DNA of 64,000 nucleotides from Micromussa lordhowensis (lineage: Eukaryota > Cnidaria > Anthozoa > Scleractinia > Lobophylliidae). Of this stretch, positions 22,600 through 32,346 are shown piece after piece. Positions within the stretch are counted from its first letter, which is position 1; every line of letters starts with the position of its first letter. Both the position numbers and the translations under genes were made by a program. Location of the stretch: assembly GCA_964020085.1 (NCBI GenBank), contig OZ026598.1, forward strand, positions 17,272,201 to 17,336,200, written 5' to 3'. The notes below the pieces were generated by a model. That model ran no database searches and was not told the DNA's origin. It was given only the letters and a program-made list of their open reading frames with translations.

Positions 22600-23095
22600 T
22601 TTCGCTCCTCCCAGTTTCCCCCTGGTTTTGCAATAGTTGCGGAGCAAAGTCTTGCCTTGCAAATGCGAAATACTGCTCAAATTGTGGGGCACAATATCCT
22701 TCAAACGAATCAACCAACTGCATTAAGACCATAGGGTTCGAGGACTTTAAAAAAGGAAAGAAACGGAGCGATCGACCCCATTTCAGCCTAAGAAAAAGCT
22801 AAAGGCCGTAAGTACAAAGTCGAAGGCCAAGGAAACCAAAGTAAGTATCAATATAAGCTTCTTGAGAGTGGAGGCTTCAGGCAATCTGAAGAGATGCCGC
22901 GGCAAGACGTTGCCAGTGAAAATTAGACCAACAGAAAACGCTCACTGTATTTTGGAAAAAGGTGTGACGAAGCACGCAAATCACGATAAAAAGGTTCATG
23001 AAGGGTTGGAATACGTTTTGCTGTACCCTGATCCCAGTGAAGTAGTTAATTTACCAGGCACAACCAATGAATTTCTCCTGGAGAAGTACTGAGAG
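22600..23095 (+). pseudogene. Captured zinc-ribbon / ubiquitin-like gene fragment, left arm
   Basis: A double CxxC zinc ribbon (SCGAKSCLANAKYCSNCGA) is followed, after a frame change, by a segment with GNLKRCRGKTLPVKI, YVLLYPDPSEVVNLPG and NEFLLEKY. These belong, to my recollection, to a cnidarian-expanded family of unknown function with an N-terminal zinc ribbon and a ubiquitin-like fold. The frame change and a stop near 23090 show that it is not functional. The right arm carries the same frame change. Confidence 0.6.
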
Positions 23096-23344
23096 GATGT
23101 AGGGAAAGCCTTCAATCGTGTTACGCTTTTCATAGCTTCCAGAAGTGATTTTTTAATGGCCGAGTTGCCAACCCTAGATGATGATATTGAGATTGATTTA
23201 GACGACAACATCGATCTCGAAACCAGCGTTTTCGCAAAGATGGAAAGTACCGTGCATGAGAAAGCTACGCCCTCTGACGAAATGAAGACCCGTGTGGCCA
23301 GTACAGGCCAAGACACTGACACTGCTCACATACTCAACCAGGAT

Positions 23345-23874
23345 AAATTCATTGGTTGTGCCTGGTAAATTAACTACTTCACTGTGATCAGAGTACCGCA
23401 AAACGTATTCCAACCCTTCATGAACCTTTTTGTCGTGATTTACGTGCTTCCTCACACCTTTTTCCAAAATACACTGAGCGTTTGCTGTTGGTCTAACTTT
23501 CACTGGCAACGTCTTGCCGCGGCATCTCTTCAGATTGCCTGAAGCCTCCACTCTCAAGAAGCCTATATTGATACTTACTTTGGTTTCCTTGGCCTTCGAC
23601 TTTGTACTTACGGCCTTTAGCTTTTTCTTAGGCTGAAATGGGGTCGATCGCTCCGTTTCTTTCCTTTTTTAAAGTCCTCGAACCCTATGGTCTTATTGCA
23701 GTTGGTTGGTTCGTTTGAAGGATATTGTGCTCCACAATTTGAGCAGTATTTCGCATTTGCAAGGCAAGACTTTGCTCCGCAACTACTGCAAAACATGGCG
23801 GCTTCTGAGAAACTGCGAGGACTAGAGCTCAGGCCCCTCGCGTTTTTCTTGTTAACTTCCGTTTTGCTTTGCAC
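23345..23874 (-). pseudogene. Captured zinc-ribbon / ubiquitin-like gene fragment, right arm
   Basis: An inverted copy of the left-arm fragment with a few substitutions (for example KVRPTANAQC against KIRPTENAHC). It has the same internal frame change between the zinc ribbon and the second segment. The identical lesion implies that the inverted duplication arose from an already broken copy. Confidence 0.6.
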
Positions 23875-24045
23875 TTCCGTTTTCTTTTTTTATTTGCGTT
23901 TTGCTTTTTTGTTTCCGTTTTCATTTTTTGTTTGCGTTTTCTTTTTTTAATTTGTGTTTCCTTTTTTTTTTGTTTGCGTTTCCTTTTTTTAATTTGCGTT
24001 TTCTTTTTTGTTTGTGTTTGAGCCTTCTGGGCCACCGTACTATTC

Positions 24046-24663
24046 ATAAATGCTGCCAATTAAAAATTCTTTTGTAAGTATTAAAATTAGCCCAACTAAC
24101 CTCGCTTTTGAGTTGATAATTGAAAAGAATTTTTAATCTCAAACGAAGTTAGTTGAGCTCATTTAAATGAATGTAAAATAATTTTAAATTGGTAGCCATT
24201 TATGAATAGGGTCTAAACCCTGCTAGCCAGCAGCTGGCGGGATTTTCCGCACGAGCGCTTCTGTTTTGACGCGAAGATGCCGTGAACGCAGCCGGCGGAG
24301 AACCGGTGAAGAAGCGTGTTGAATTTCAGGAGCAGTTTCTATGTAATTGTGATCTCTTCATTGAGGCAGATGTTTACTGCAGTATTTTCTCAATATTCTT
24401 TACTTTTGGACTATAAAAACAAAGGCATCCAATCGTGCTGGCTTGAAAGACCAAGCAGGGTACTTATCAACCCGATTGACACTAACCCAAACTCGCAAAA
24501 TGGGTTTTCTGCTGGATTACTCGCTGGCTGAGGGTAAAGTTGTTGCACGTGTTCTCTTAAAACAACGTCTGAAATGTAGCCGGCTTTGTGAATCAACCCT
24601 CCTATGCTCCCACATCCCACCGGTTTAATCCCCTGCGACCAAACACAACTTCCAAATGGTTAC
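24046..24663. other. Intergenic region with no recognised gene
   Basis: A small inverted pair lies near 24056-24195 ('ctgccaattaaaaattctttt' truncated pair with 'ttttaaattggtagc'). Otherwise only unsupported short frames. Confidence 0.4.
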
Positions 24664-25189
24664 GGTTGCCCTTTGTCAAGTGGACACTAATTTGGTTCCG
24701 AAATTAGCGTATTATTTACAATGATATCAATCCTTTATGATGCGAACAACTCTATCGCACGACGACGGACAATAAAATGAATTGTATTTTGTTAAATTAA
24801 TTATTATTATTATTTTTTGTGAAATAAACCCGCTCTAAAGCGGACACAGGACTGAATTCACATTGAAAGCAATAATGGCTGCTTCCTTTCAAGAAAGAGG
24901 CCACTAAACCGGATGAAAGCGTTTTCTATCAATATTGGCCTTTTTGGTGTGCAAGTTCAAAAACGATTCTAAGACGAAACGTATGGCCCGGTAGTTTTTT
25001 GTATTTGAAAACCTTCTCTGGCCAACCATGTTATAAAACAAGAGCTTTCGAATATCTAAACAGCAGTCTTCAGCGCGTGAAACAATTAACGAGGGCCTAA
25101 AACTTTTAAAACATTGTTTGATAAAAAACAATGGAATTAAATTATGGAAACAAACTTGAGAATAGAAAATTTGTTTTTACAAGATTTAT

Positions 25190-25290
25190 TTTTGAACATG
25201 AAAGATGAAACAACAGCCCGGAAAGTCTGTCCACGCTTATGGCAGCCATTGTCAACAGAGACACTCCAGACAAAATTGTAGCTACCTAAA
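25190..25290 (-). pseudogene. Receptor TM3 relic
   Basis: The minus strand reads a fragment of receptor TM3 (SGVSLLTM followed by AAISVDRL-like codons), then departs into unrelated sequence on both sides. It is about 30 codons long. Confidence 0.7.
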
Positions 25291-25560
25291 CTCGCTAAGC
25301 AGATGGTTTTACTACCAGAGACTCCGTTGATAGATTGTCGAAAACAAGGACTAAAGAAAGTTTCATCTTCATCATCATCACCACCACCACCACCACCCGC
25401 ACCGTCACCATTTTGTACAGGAACATAAAATGAGGCAATTTGATTCACGGAATTGGCTATACCTATAGTTCTCTCAGGATAAGACATCGTATCAATTTCA
25501 TTCAGTCAGTGAATAATCCTCAGCTCCAGAAACGCATTTTGCGGGTTAGGGTTAGGTTAA
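25264..25560. repeat. Direct repeat copy A of receptor 5' flank
   Basis: It shares 'agcagatggttttactacca', 'gagactccgttgatagattg', a CAC-rich tract, 'ctatacctatagttct' and 'aaacgcattttgcgggtt' with 26454-26745 on the same strand. Copy A has an expanded CAT/CAC microsatellite. The start resembles sequence upstream of the 56686 receptor. Confidence 0.75.
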
Positions 25561-26084
25561 GTAATAAAAGTTGCCTGGTTTTCTAAGCGAGCACGACTTC
25601 CATTTAGGAACAGATATTTACTGTAACGGCACCCAGGTTTGTTCGAAGCCCCTGCTTTCATGTTCCAAAATAAATTTTGCAAAAACAATTTTTCTATTTT
25701 TAAGATTATTTTCGTAATTTAACTCCATTAAACTCTTTTAATCAAACAATATTTTAGAAGTTTTAGCCCCTCGTTTATCGTTTCACCCGCTGAAGACTGC
25801 TGTTTAGATATTCGAAAGCTCCTGTTTTATAATATTTTGGCCACCGAAGGTTTTCAAAGAGAAAAAAAAAAAAAACGTCGATCTACACATTTTCGTCTTG
25901 GACTCGTTTTTAGCCAAGCTCACCAAAAGGCAATATTGATAGAAAACACTTTCACCCTTCTTAGTCGACTCTTTCTTGTAAGGAAGCAACCATCATTGCT
26001 CTGTGAATCGCTTAAGAACCGGTTTTATTGCACAAAAAAAAATAAAAAATACATTAATAAATTTAACGAAAATACAATTTGATT

Positions 26085-26320
26085 TATTGTCCGCGTCGTC
26101 CGATAGAGTTGTTCCATGTCTATTCAGTACAGCGATCCCATATGTAATATCGATAGGCTCTGAATTAAGACCAACACAAAGCTTATGATCAGTTGTTACC
26201 AGGTAACGAAGCAAGAGTTTGGATGACGGATGAAGTTAAGAATCCTTGCGAAGAGCTTCTGTCCGCCAGAACGTTTCCTGTCGCCATCAGTCTGCGATCT
26301 TCCCACTCTGCAATCATAAA
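26085..26320 (-). pseudogene. Receptor N-terminal/TM1-TM2 relic
   Basis: On the minus strand, fragments match the receptor N terminus (a VMATG-like start), the loop before TM2 and the TM2 segment, with internal deletions and frame changes. The 'gactgatggcgacag' orientation matches the other minus-strand receptors. Confidence 0.65.
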
Positions 26321-26453
26321 AACTCTAAACGCCTTTATCTATGAGCACATTGAGCGAGTGGGAGAACCGTGTGGAAAAATATTTGGCGGTATGTTATCAA
26401 GTACGAGCTTGCTTTGTAGTTATTTTAACGAACATGTCATGGCTTGAAAAATA

Positions 26454-26745
26454 TTAAACTCGCCAAGCAGATGGTTTTACTACCAGAGACTCCGTTGATA
26501 GATTGTCAAAATAAAAGACTAAAGGAAACTAAAAGGAAGAAGTTTCATCGTCATTGTAATCAAAACCAGCGCCACCCGCACCGTCACCATTTTTACAGGA
26601 ACATATAGTGAGGCAATTTTACTGATTCACGAAGTTGCCTATACCTATAGTTCTTTCAGGATGAGACATCGTATCGATTTCACTCAGCCAGTGAATAATC
26701 CCTCTAGAAACGCATTTTGCGGGTTGGGTTAGATTAAAGGGGCTA
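26454..26745. repeat. Direct repeat copy B of receptor 5' flank
   Basis: A partner of 25264-25560. The microsatellite is contracted and several small indels separate the copies. The spacing (~1.19 kb) indicates a tandem duplication of a receptor relic with its flank. Confidence 0.75.
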
Positions 26746-26963
26746 CGTCACGGTATTTTGAGTTATTTCTACCATCGACAAAATTACCTTTAAATTGAAG
26801 GAAACCTAAAAATAATGCTTTAGAAAGATAGGAAAATACTAAAGAGATAATAATAAACCATAAAGGAACAAGGATGGTTAAGGATGGAGAAGATTGACAC
26901 GGATTACAATATTGAAAACTTTAGGCTAAATTTTTCAAACCGTTTAACCGTGACACAGCTCCG

Positions 26964-27755
26964 TTAAGGTGGCCGAACACAGTTTTCGCGCGCGCTTTGC
27001 TGATGCAATTCAGCGCGCGCACAAGGATTGAAAAAAAAAACAAACATGCCGTCAACAGAGCAATCATTTTATTTGCTCAAAACCCGCACTATCTGTGCTA
27101 TTTTTCTCTATAACTGAACGTAGAGTATTAATGGCTTTAGTCTTTTATTACAAGGATATGTTAGAAAAGGTAACGATGCAAAGAACCCTGCAATTCTCAG
27201 CTTTTTCTCCGTCATCAAAAGAACCCAGTTAAATGAAGCGCATGCGTAGTAAGTCATTAAAGTTGCGATTGAATGAAAATTTGCACTCTCGGAAATACGC
27301 GTATTTCTCGAGAACCACTCGTTAGAATTTCACGAAATTTGGCACGAAAATACATTAGGAAATAAGCAACTGGGGCATTGAAAATAATTGAACTTTAACA
27401 AAGGAAATTCTAGATATTCCAGTAAACCTTCAACAAAGGATAATTAAAGATCTCTCTGTTAAATTATTAGCAAAATGATGGTAACTTGTGAGAATCGTTA
27501 CAAGCTTGTTGCATGCAAATTATAAAGAAAATCTAATGATAAGATTTTCTGCAAATAAACAAAATCGATTTTAAAGGCTGGTTTATATTTTTTCATGATT
27601 CCATGGCAACGGCACATACGTCATCCGGACCATCAGAAAACCAAAGTTTATGTTGTTAACTTGCTCGCTGCCAGTTTTGGCGACCGAGGGATCAAGGGTT
27701 TTAGAGAAAAAGGTGAATGAAACACAGGTATCAAAAACTGTGTTCAGCCACCTAA
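26964..27755. mobile_element. TTAA-type MITE, ~790 bp (right flank mutated)
   Basis: The left end TTAAGGTGGCCGAACACAG is mirrored by CTGTGTTCAGCCACCTAAG, so the TIRs differ by a few bases and the right target copy reads CTAA. The TTAAGGTGGC opening is shared with the 21337 element. No coding capacity. Confidence 0.65.
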
Positions 27756-28097
27756 GCCGGCCGGACTTCATCTGTTTGGCACAGGTCCGTTAGAAGACCC
27801 CGCTTTCATGTTTCAAAGTAAATTTTGCAAAAACAAATTTTCTGTTCTCAAGTTTATTTCCGTAATTTAATCCCATCGAATTCTTTTTATATTCAGTGTG
27901 AATTCAGTCCTGTGTCCGCTTTAGAGCGGGTTTATTTCACAAAATAATAATAATAATAATAAATTTAACAAAATACAATTCATTTTATTGTCCGTCGTCG
28001 TCCGATAGAGGTGTTCGCATCATAAAGGATTGATATCATTGTAAATAATACGCTAATTTCGGAACCAAATTAGTGTCCACTTGACAAAGGGCAACAA

Positions 28098-28924
28098 TTG
28101 TTTTCATTATGCTTTCTTTGGAGTGAAAGTTCTAAATGAAGGTAGTAATTTAGATTGAAATTTGTCACTATTATTATATGTTTAAGTTCAAGTTCCTTAC
28201 CAATGAAACAACTTTTTTATTGTACATATTATTTAATCAAGGTTACATTTATATCACTATAAAAATACAACTTCAAGGCAGACATGTACTACAGTGTGTT
28301 GTCTCGCTAGCAATATTTTGATTCACAGTAAATGAACTACAGTCTAAAATGTATGATATAATGTTCCTTTTCTATTTGAGATTATTATTATTTAGGACTC
28401 AATATTCACTTACAGGATATTATTTTGTCAATTAAGATAGCTTACATACAGCTTTCAACAATGTATGAGTTTCATCCATAAATCCCATGATTTTTCTTTA
28501 GCAATTACTTACTTAATTATTCTATTAATTATCATTATTTTGAAATAAATATATAAAAATAAATAACATACCGGTAAATGTGACTCTGGTTCATAATAAC
28601 ATAAATAACTATTTGAACCCTGTTATTGAATTTTAATTCCAAGCACTGTAAATTAAGCATATTGCACCCAAGTTAACGTTCCCTAACCTGTTTGCTAAGG
28701 TCATTTGCTAGCTTTCTTGGGATTGTCCGCCATGATTATTACCCCACCACTGTTTGTCATAGCATGCTGATGGCTGTCTATAATGGCACACAGGCCATTG
28801 CTCTTAACTAGCGGAAACCCTACAGATTCCATGAGCCTGCTAACATCAGACGGTCTACTAGCTGACCGCGCCGAAACCAGCCAAGACTTCATTATGAAGA
28901 GAAAAGAGTTAAGGCCAACAAAAA
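28098..28924. other. AT-rich intergenic stretch before the Penelope-like element
   Basis: Very AT-rich, no gene. It includes 'attattatt' microsatellite runs. Confidence 0.45.
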
Positions 28925-28964
28925 ACAGAAGAGCAATGTAACCAAAACAACAGCTTTCACGGAC

Positions 28965-31335
28965 TTGGCGCCCAAAGAAACTGTTAACGAAAACACTGTA
29001 ACTAGAGTGTCGAAGAGAATCGATGAACTCAAAGCCGAGATCATGTCATTGTCAACAATTTTGGATGTCAATAATAAACAGAAGAGAGATTATACTTGTC
29101 TCCTCTCTGACTCTCGTAATATAAAACGGGGACTTGGGAAGATAAATCCATCCCGAACACAAAACAAAAAGCGAAAAGAACGCAGAAAAAATGATCGAAA
29201 AGATCGTTTACATGCACAAACAGAGGCAAACAAAAAACATATAAAAAACCTCTCAAACATAGCGCTGACAAGCGACCAGACCAACTTGTTAGCTAAGGGT
29301 CTCAAATTCATCCCCACACCAAAAGAAAATGAGACACAAATAAGGCGCCACCTTTTAAAGGACTTCGAAAATTTCGCAAGAAGAATGTGCCTACAATACA
29401 TTTTCTTTGGGGAAGACAACGAACCGCATCCCTTCCATGTTAAATCTAACTGGATACCGCCGGTTCAAAAATCAGTGGCTCTAGAAAGCTACTTAGAAGA
29501 GGTTAAAGTTCAACTAGCTGAAATACAGCTAACAAAACCTAAGGACAATCTGCTTAGCACGGAACGAAAGGCGTTGAAAACGCTGCGGGAGAATCCCAAC
29601 ATCAATCTTAAAAAAGCAGACAAGGGCACACGAACGGTTGTTTTGAACACTGTAGATAAAATCCGCGAAGGACAAATACAGTTAGACAACCCTGAACACT
29701 ACAAACCCCTTGAACGTCCGAACGTCCTATGGTTGTTGAAACATCGCTTAGAGTTCAACAATTAGTTGAAGAACTCCACGAGCAGAACTATATTGATGAC
29801 ATGACCAACAAATGGTTCTGTCAAACACGGCCCGCCTCGCACGCCAGTGTTCTACACGCTTACAAAAATTCACAAACCAACCCCGGTTGGAAGACCAATA
29901 ATTTCTGGATGCGATGGTCCGACTGAGAGGTTGTCAGCATTTGTGGACAAACTCCTTCAACCCATAGCAAAAGAACAAGAGTCATATCTTACAGACTCGA
30001 CGGACTTCATCAATTTCATAGAAAGAACGAGAGTTCCTTATAACGCTATCCTTGTTTCAATGGACGTAACAAGTCTATACACTAATATTCCTCAAGAGGA
30101 GGGGATAGAAATAGTATGCAATGCATACGAATCCTTCTACGAAGGAGAATCCCCCATCCCAACACAATATCTCAAACGAGCGCTTGAACTTATTCTACAA
30201 GAGAACTCATTCCAGTTCACTGGAAAAAACTACCTCCAAACGCATGGAACAGCCATGGGTACTAAAATGGCAGTTGCTTTTGCCAATATCTTTATGGGAA
30301 AGCTAGAATCACAAATTTTAGAACGAAGCGCTATAAAACCACTAGCCTGGAAAAGGTATATTGACGATTTATAATCCATCAAATATTTTCGCTCGCGCGC
30401 GATTGGTCTAAACCCGTCACGTGACCGAATATTCCCCAACTAAAACTGGGGAATATCCGAGAATATTCCCCAGTTTTCAAAACCGACTGTGTTACGAAAA
30501 ATATTTGAAGGATAATAAAGACAATAGCCTCAATTTGACTTTAAAATATGCGCGGATATTTGTCCTTGGACATTATCTGTTCCTCGAAGCTCACAGTTTT
30601 CCTCGAGCTTCGCTCTCGGAAAACTGTTCGCTTCTCGGAACAGATAATGTCCGCGGACAAATATCCGCGCATATTTTCGCGCCAAATGGAGGCTATTGTT
30701 TATATATTCTCTATCTGGAATATAAACAAAGACGTAGTCACGCAATTCTTTGAACAAGCAAATAGCCACCATCCAACTATCAAGTTTACGGCTGAAGTTT
30801 CCGACACGGAGACCACGTTCCTCGACACAAAAGCTTACAAAGGCGAACGATTTGCAAAAGAGTCTAAATTAAACTAGACATCAAAACTCATTTTAAAGCT
30901 ACTGAAACATTTCAGTACACGCATTTCTCAAGCTGCCACCCACCAGGGGTCAAGAAGGGCTTCATTAAAGGCGAAGCACTTAGACTTCTCCGTACTAACT
31001 CCTCCCAAGCAGCGTTTAAAACTGCTATTAAAAGATTTAAAACAAATCTCATAGAAAGAGGGTACCCTGAAACTCTTGTTTCAAACACTCTCGCAGAAAT
31101 TAAATTTGAGGAGAGAAAACACGCCCTACAAAAGAACCAGAAAGCAAACACGCAAATCTTGCCTTTTGTCACACAATACCGCTCATCAGTGCCTAACCTG
31201 AAGCATATACTTATGCAGAACTGGCATTTAATACAACAACAGCCATTGCTTAGAAGAACATTCAAAGATCCCCCCATTGTCTCGTACAGAAGGGGCAGAT
31301 CCTTAAAGGATATACTCGTGCGAACTAAGCTCTAA
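28965..31335 (+). pseudogene. Penelope-type reverse transcriptase (broken)
   Basis: The first open frame (28965-29765) carries LKKADKGTRTVVLN, a conserved motif of the RT N-terminal region. It begins at TTG, so the true start lies upstream or is lost. The second frame (29847-30374) carries LTKIHKPTPVGRPIISG, LVSMDVTSLYTNIP (motif A), GTAMGTKMAVAFANIFM (motif B) and RYIDD (motif C). Coding resumes at about 30707 with FSIWNINKDVV and continues in other frames to 31335. Penelope RTs are telomerase-related; there is no intact copy here. Confidence 0.8.
30370..30706. mobile_element. ~335-bp palindromic MITE inserted in the Penelope RT
   Basis: The RT is uninterrupted up to the YIDD codons at 30369 and resumes at about 30707. 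The inserted DNA has strong inverted segments ('gcgcggatatttgtcc' against 'ggacaaatatccgcgc', 'ggaacagataatgtcc', and 'gaatattcccca' in both orientations). It has no ORF of its own. The insertion lies exactly within the RT catalytic region. Confidence 0.75.
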
Positions 31336-32093
31336 CTGGCTATTACACGTGAATGGGAGTCGCGCAGGCCTGTCACCTCTTTATTATCACTACAGATTTA
31401 TGACAGCCTATAATTACACCATAATGGTCTACAGTTGAGGAATGAACTTCGCCAATGATTTGGTCCACTAAATCACTGTATTCACTAGCACTAGTGAATC
31501 CAACCATCTGATTTGCTGACTATACATAAAAGTCATTACCTACTGTATTGACAACATCCTCTACATCTAGATACACAGCTATGTCACTGTACAATTCATC
31601 ATCATACACTGCATTGCCATCACAAATGCCATTAATAAAGGTATCTACCCAAATATTTGAGAGCTGATTCCAAAGCAAAGAATCATGGCACACCGCCTCG
31701 ATAAATCATGCAGATAACAATTAATTAAAGGCCGCTCCCTAATCATTACTTTATTCTTTTTAAAAATAACAATTAGTTTATTGACACTTATATACATATT
31801 TTCCCTTTTTTAACATATTCATTTTATAGTCCCACCTATTTTTGTATATAATGTAGTTGTCACTTTTTTCATTTTTGTCCATTGAAGGCTGTAGCCTGAC
31901 AGACGAAAGCTCGAAAGTTTTAAGTCTTTTTAGCCAGTGAACGTTTTATAAACTTCTAAAGCTAAGACTACTCATGAAAACCAGACTAATCTAATCTAGA
32001 TGCAAAATCGAACGTTTGCCCGAATTGCATTTCCGGGACGCCATCGATCGAAAATTTATCACTTGACCACAGAAATGGCCGTTCTACATTCTT
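31336..32093. other. Non-coding flank left of the Polinton
   Basis: It contains the presumed Penelope tail and, at 31995-32090, sequence inverted relative to 18550-18640. No gene is visible. Confidence 0.5.
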
Positions 32094-32099
32094 ATTTAT

Positions 32100-32278
32100 A
32101 GTAGTGAAGGACGCTTATAGGGGCCTAGCCAATCAGAGGGCAGCATTTTGTGACGTCACAACCCTTAATGAGGTAGGAATAAGAGGGTTTGTATGGAATA
32201 AATTATGCAAATTTATGCGTTTCGCAATCCAAGATGGCGGCCCCTAGCAACGGGTTTTTGTTTACCTTAGCAACGGTG
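32100..32278 (+). repeat. Left terminal inverted repeat of the Polinton
   Basis: These 179 bp are identical, in inverse orientation, to 54715-54893. One mismatch at 32279 is followed by 5 further matching bases. It contains GGGGCCTAGCCAATCAGAGG (a CCAAT box) and a TGACGTCA CRE-type palindrome at 32151-32158. This is the protein-primed replication terminus and integrase substrate in Polintons. Confidence 0.95.
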
Positions 32279-32346
32279 ACGCAGTAACACATACACAGGA
32301 AGTTGTCTTGACTGATTTTTTAATGGAAGACAAAACTGTACAAGAT

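Larger units (their letters stand above)
22380..24039. mobile_element. 1.66-kb foldback element carrying two inverted copies of a host gene fragment, 6-bp TSD
   Basis: The ends read TACGGTGGCTCAGAAGGCTC on the left and its near-complement GAGCCTTCTGGGCCACCGTA on the right, flanked by CTATTC at 22374-22379 and 24040-24045. Each arm (~700 bp) contains A/T-rich 'aaaaagaaaacgc' runs and then a protein-coding fragment. The loop (about 23090-23340) holds one copy of a further, acidic coding part. It looks like a gene-capture (Pack-type) or foldback transposon. No transposase is encoded. Confidence 0.75.
24664..28097. repeat. 3.4-kb structure bounded by ~200-bp inverted repeats
   Basis: The left arm 24664-24866 (starting 'gttgccctttgtcaagtgg', ending 'cctgactgaattcacattg'-like sequence) is the inverse of 27895-28097. 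The arms share 'aaacccgctctaaagcggac' and an ATT microsatellite. Inside lie receptor relics, a direct duplication and a MITE, with no transposase. It may be a large inverted duplication or the remains of a long-TIR element. Confidence 0.65.
28925..31335 (+). mobile_element. Penelope-like retroelement, interrupted
   Basis: The region reads a Penelope-type reverse transcriptase in several frames. The N-terminal domain (LTSDQTNLLAKGLKFIP) is followed by the RT core and a C-terminal thumb-like part ending at a stop near 31335. The GIY-YIG endonuclease typical of canonical Penelope elements is not seen before that stop. Non-coding sequence containing 'gacgaaagctcgaaagtttt' near 31900 may be the 3' tail. 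The element is defective through a frame change near 29765 and an insertion after the YIDD motif. Confidence 0.8.

Noticed and set aside
22444..22732. Phe-rich minus-strand 'membrane protein' frames
   Set aside because: Translation of the A-rich 'aaaaagaaaacgc' repeat, not a gene.
31000..31335. GIY-YIG endonuclease at the Penelope C terminus
   Set aside because: The coding ends at a stop near 31335 without a GIY...YIG pair or catalytic Arg/Glu motif.
31880..31930. Hammerhead ribozyme in the Penelope tail
   Set aside because: A GAAA is present near CTGA, but the CUGAUGA core and flanking stems are not recognisable.
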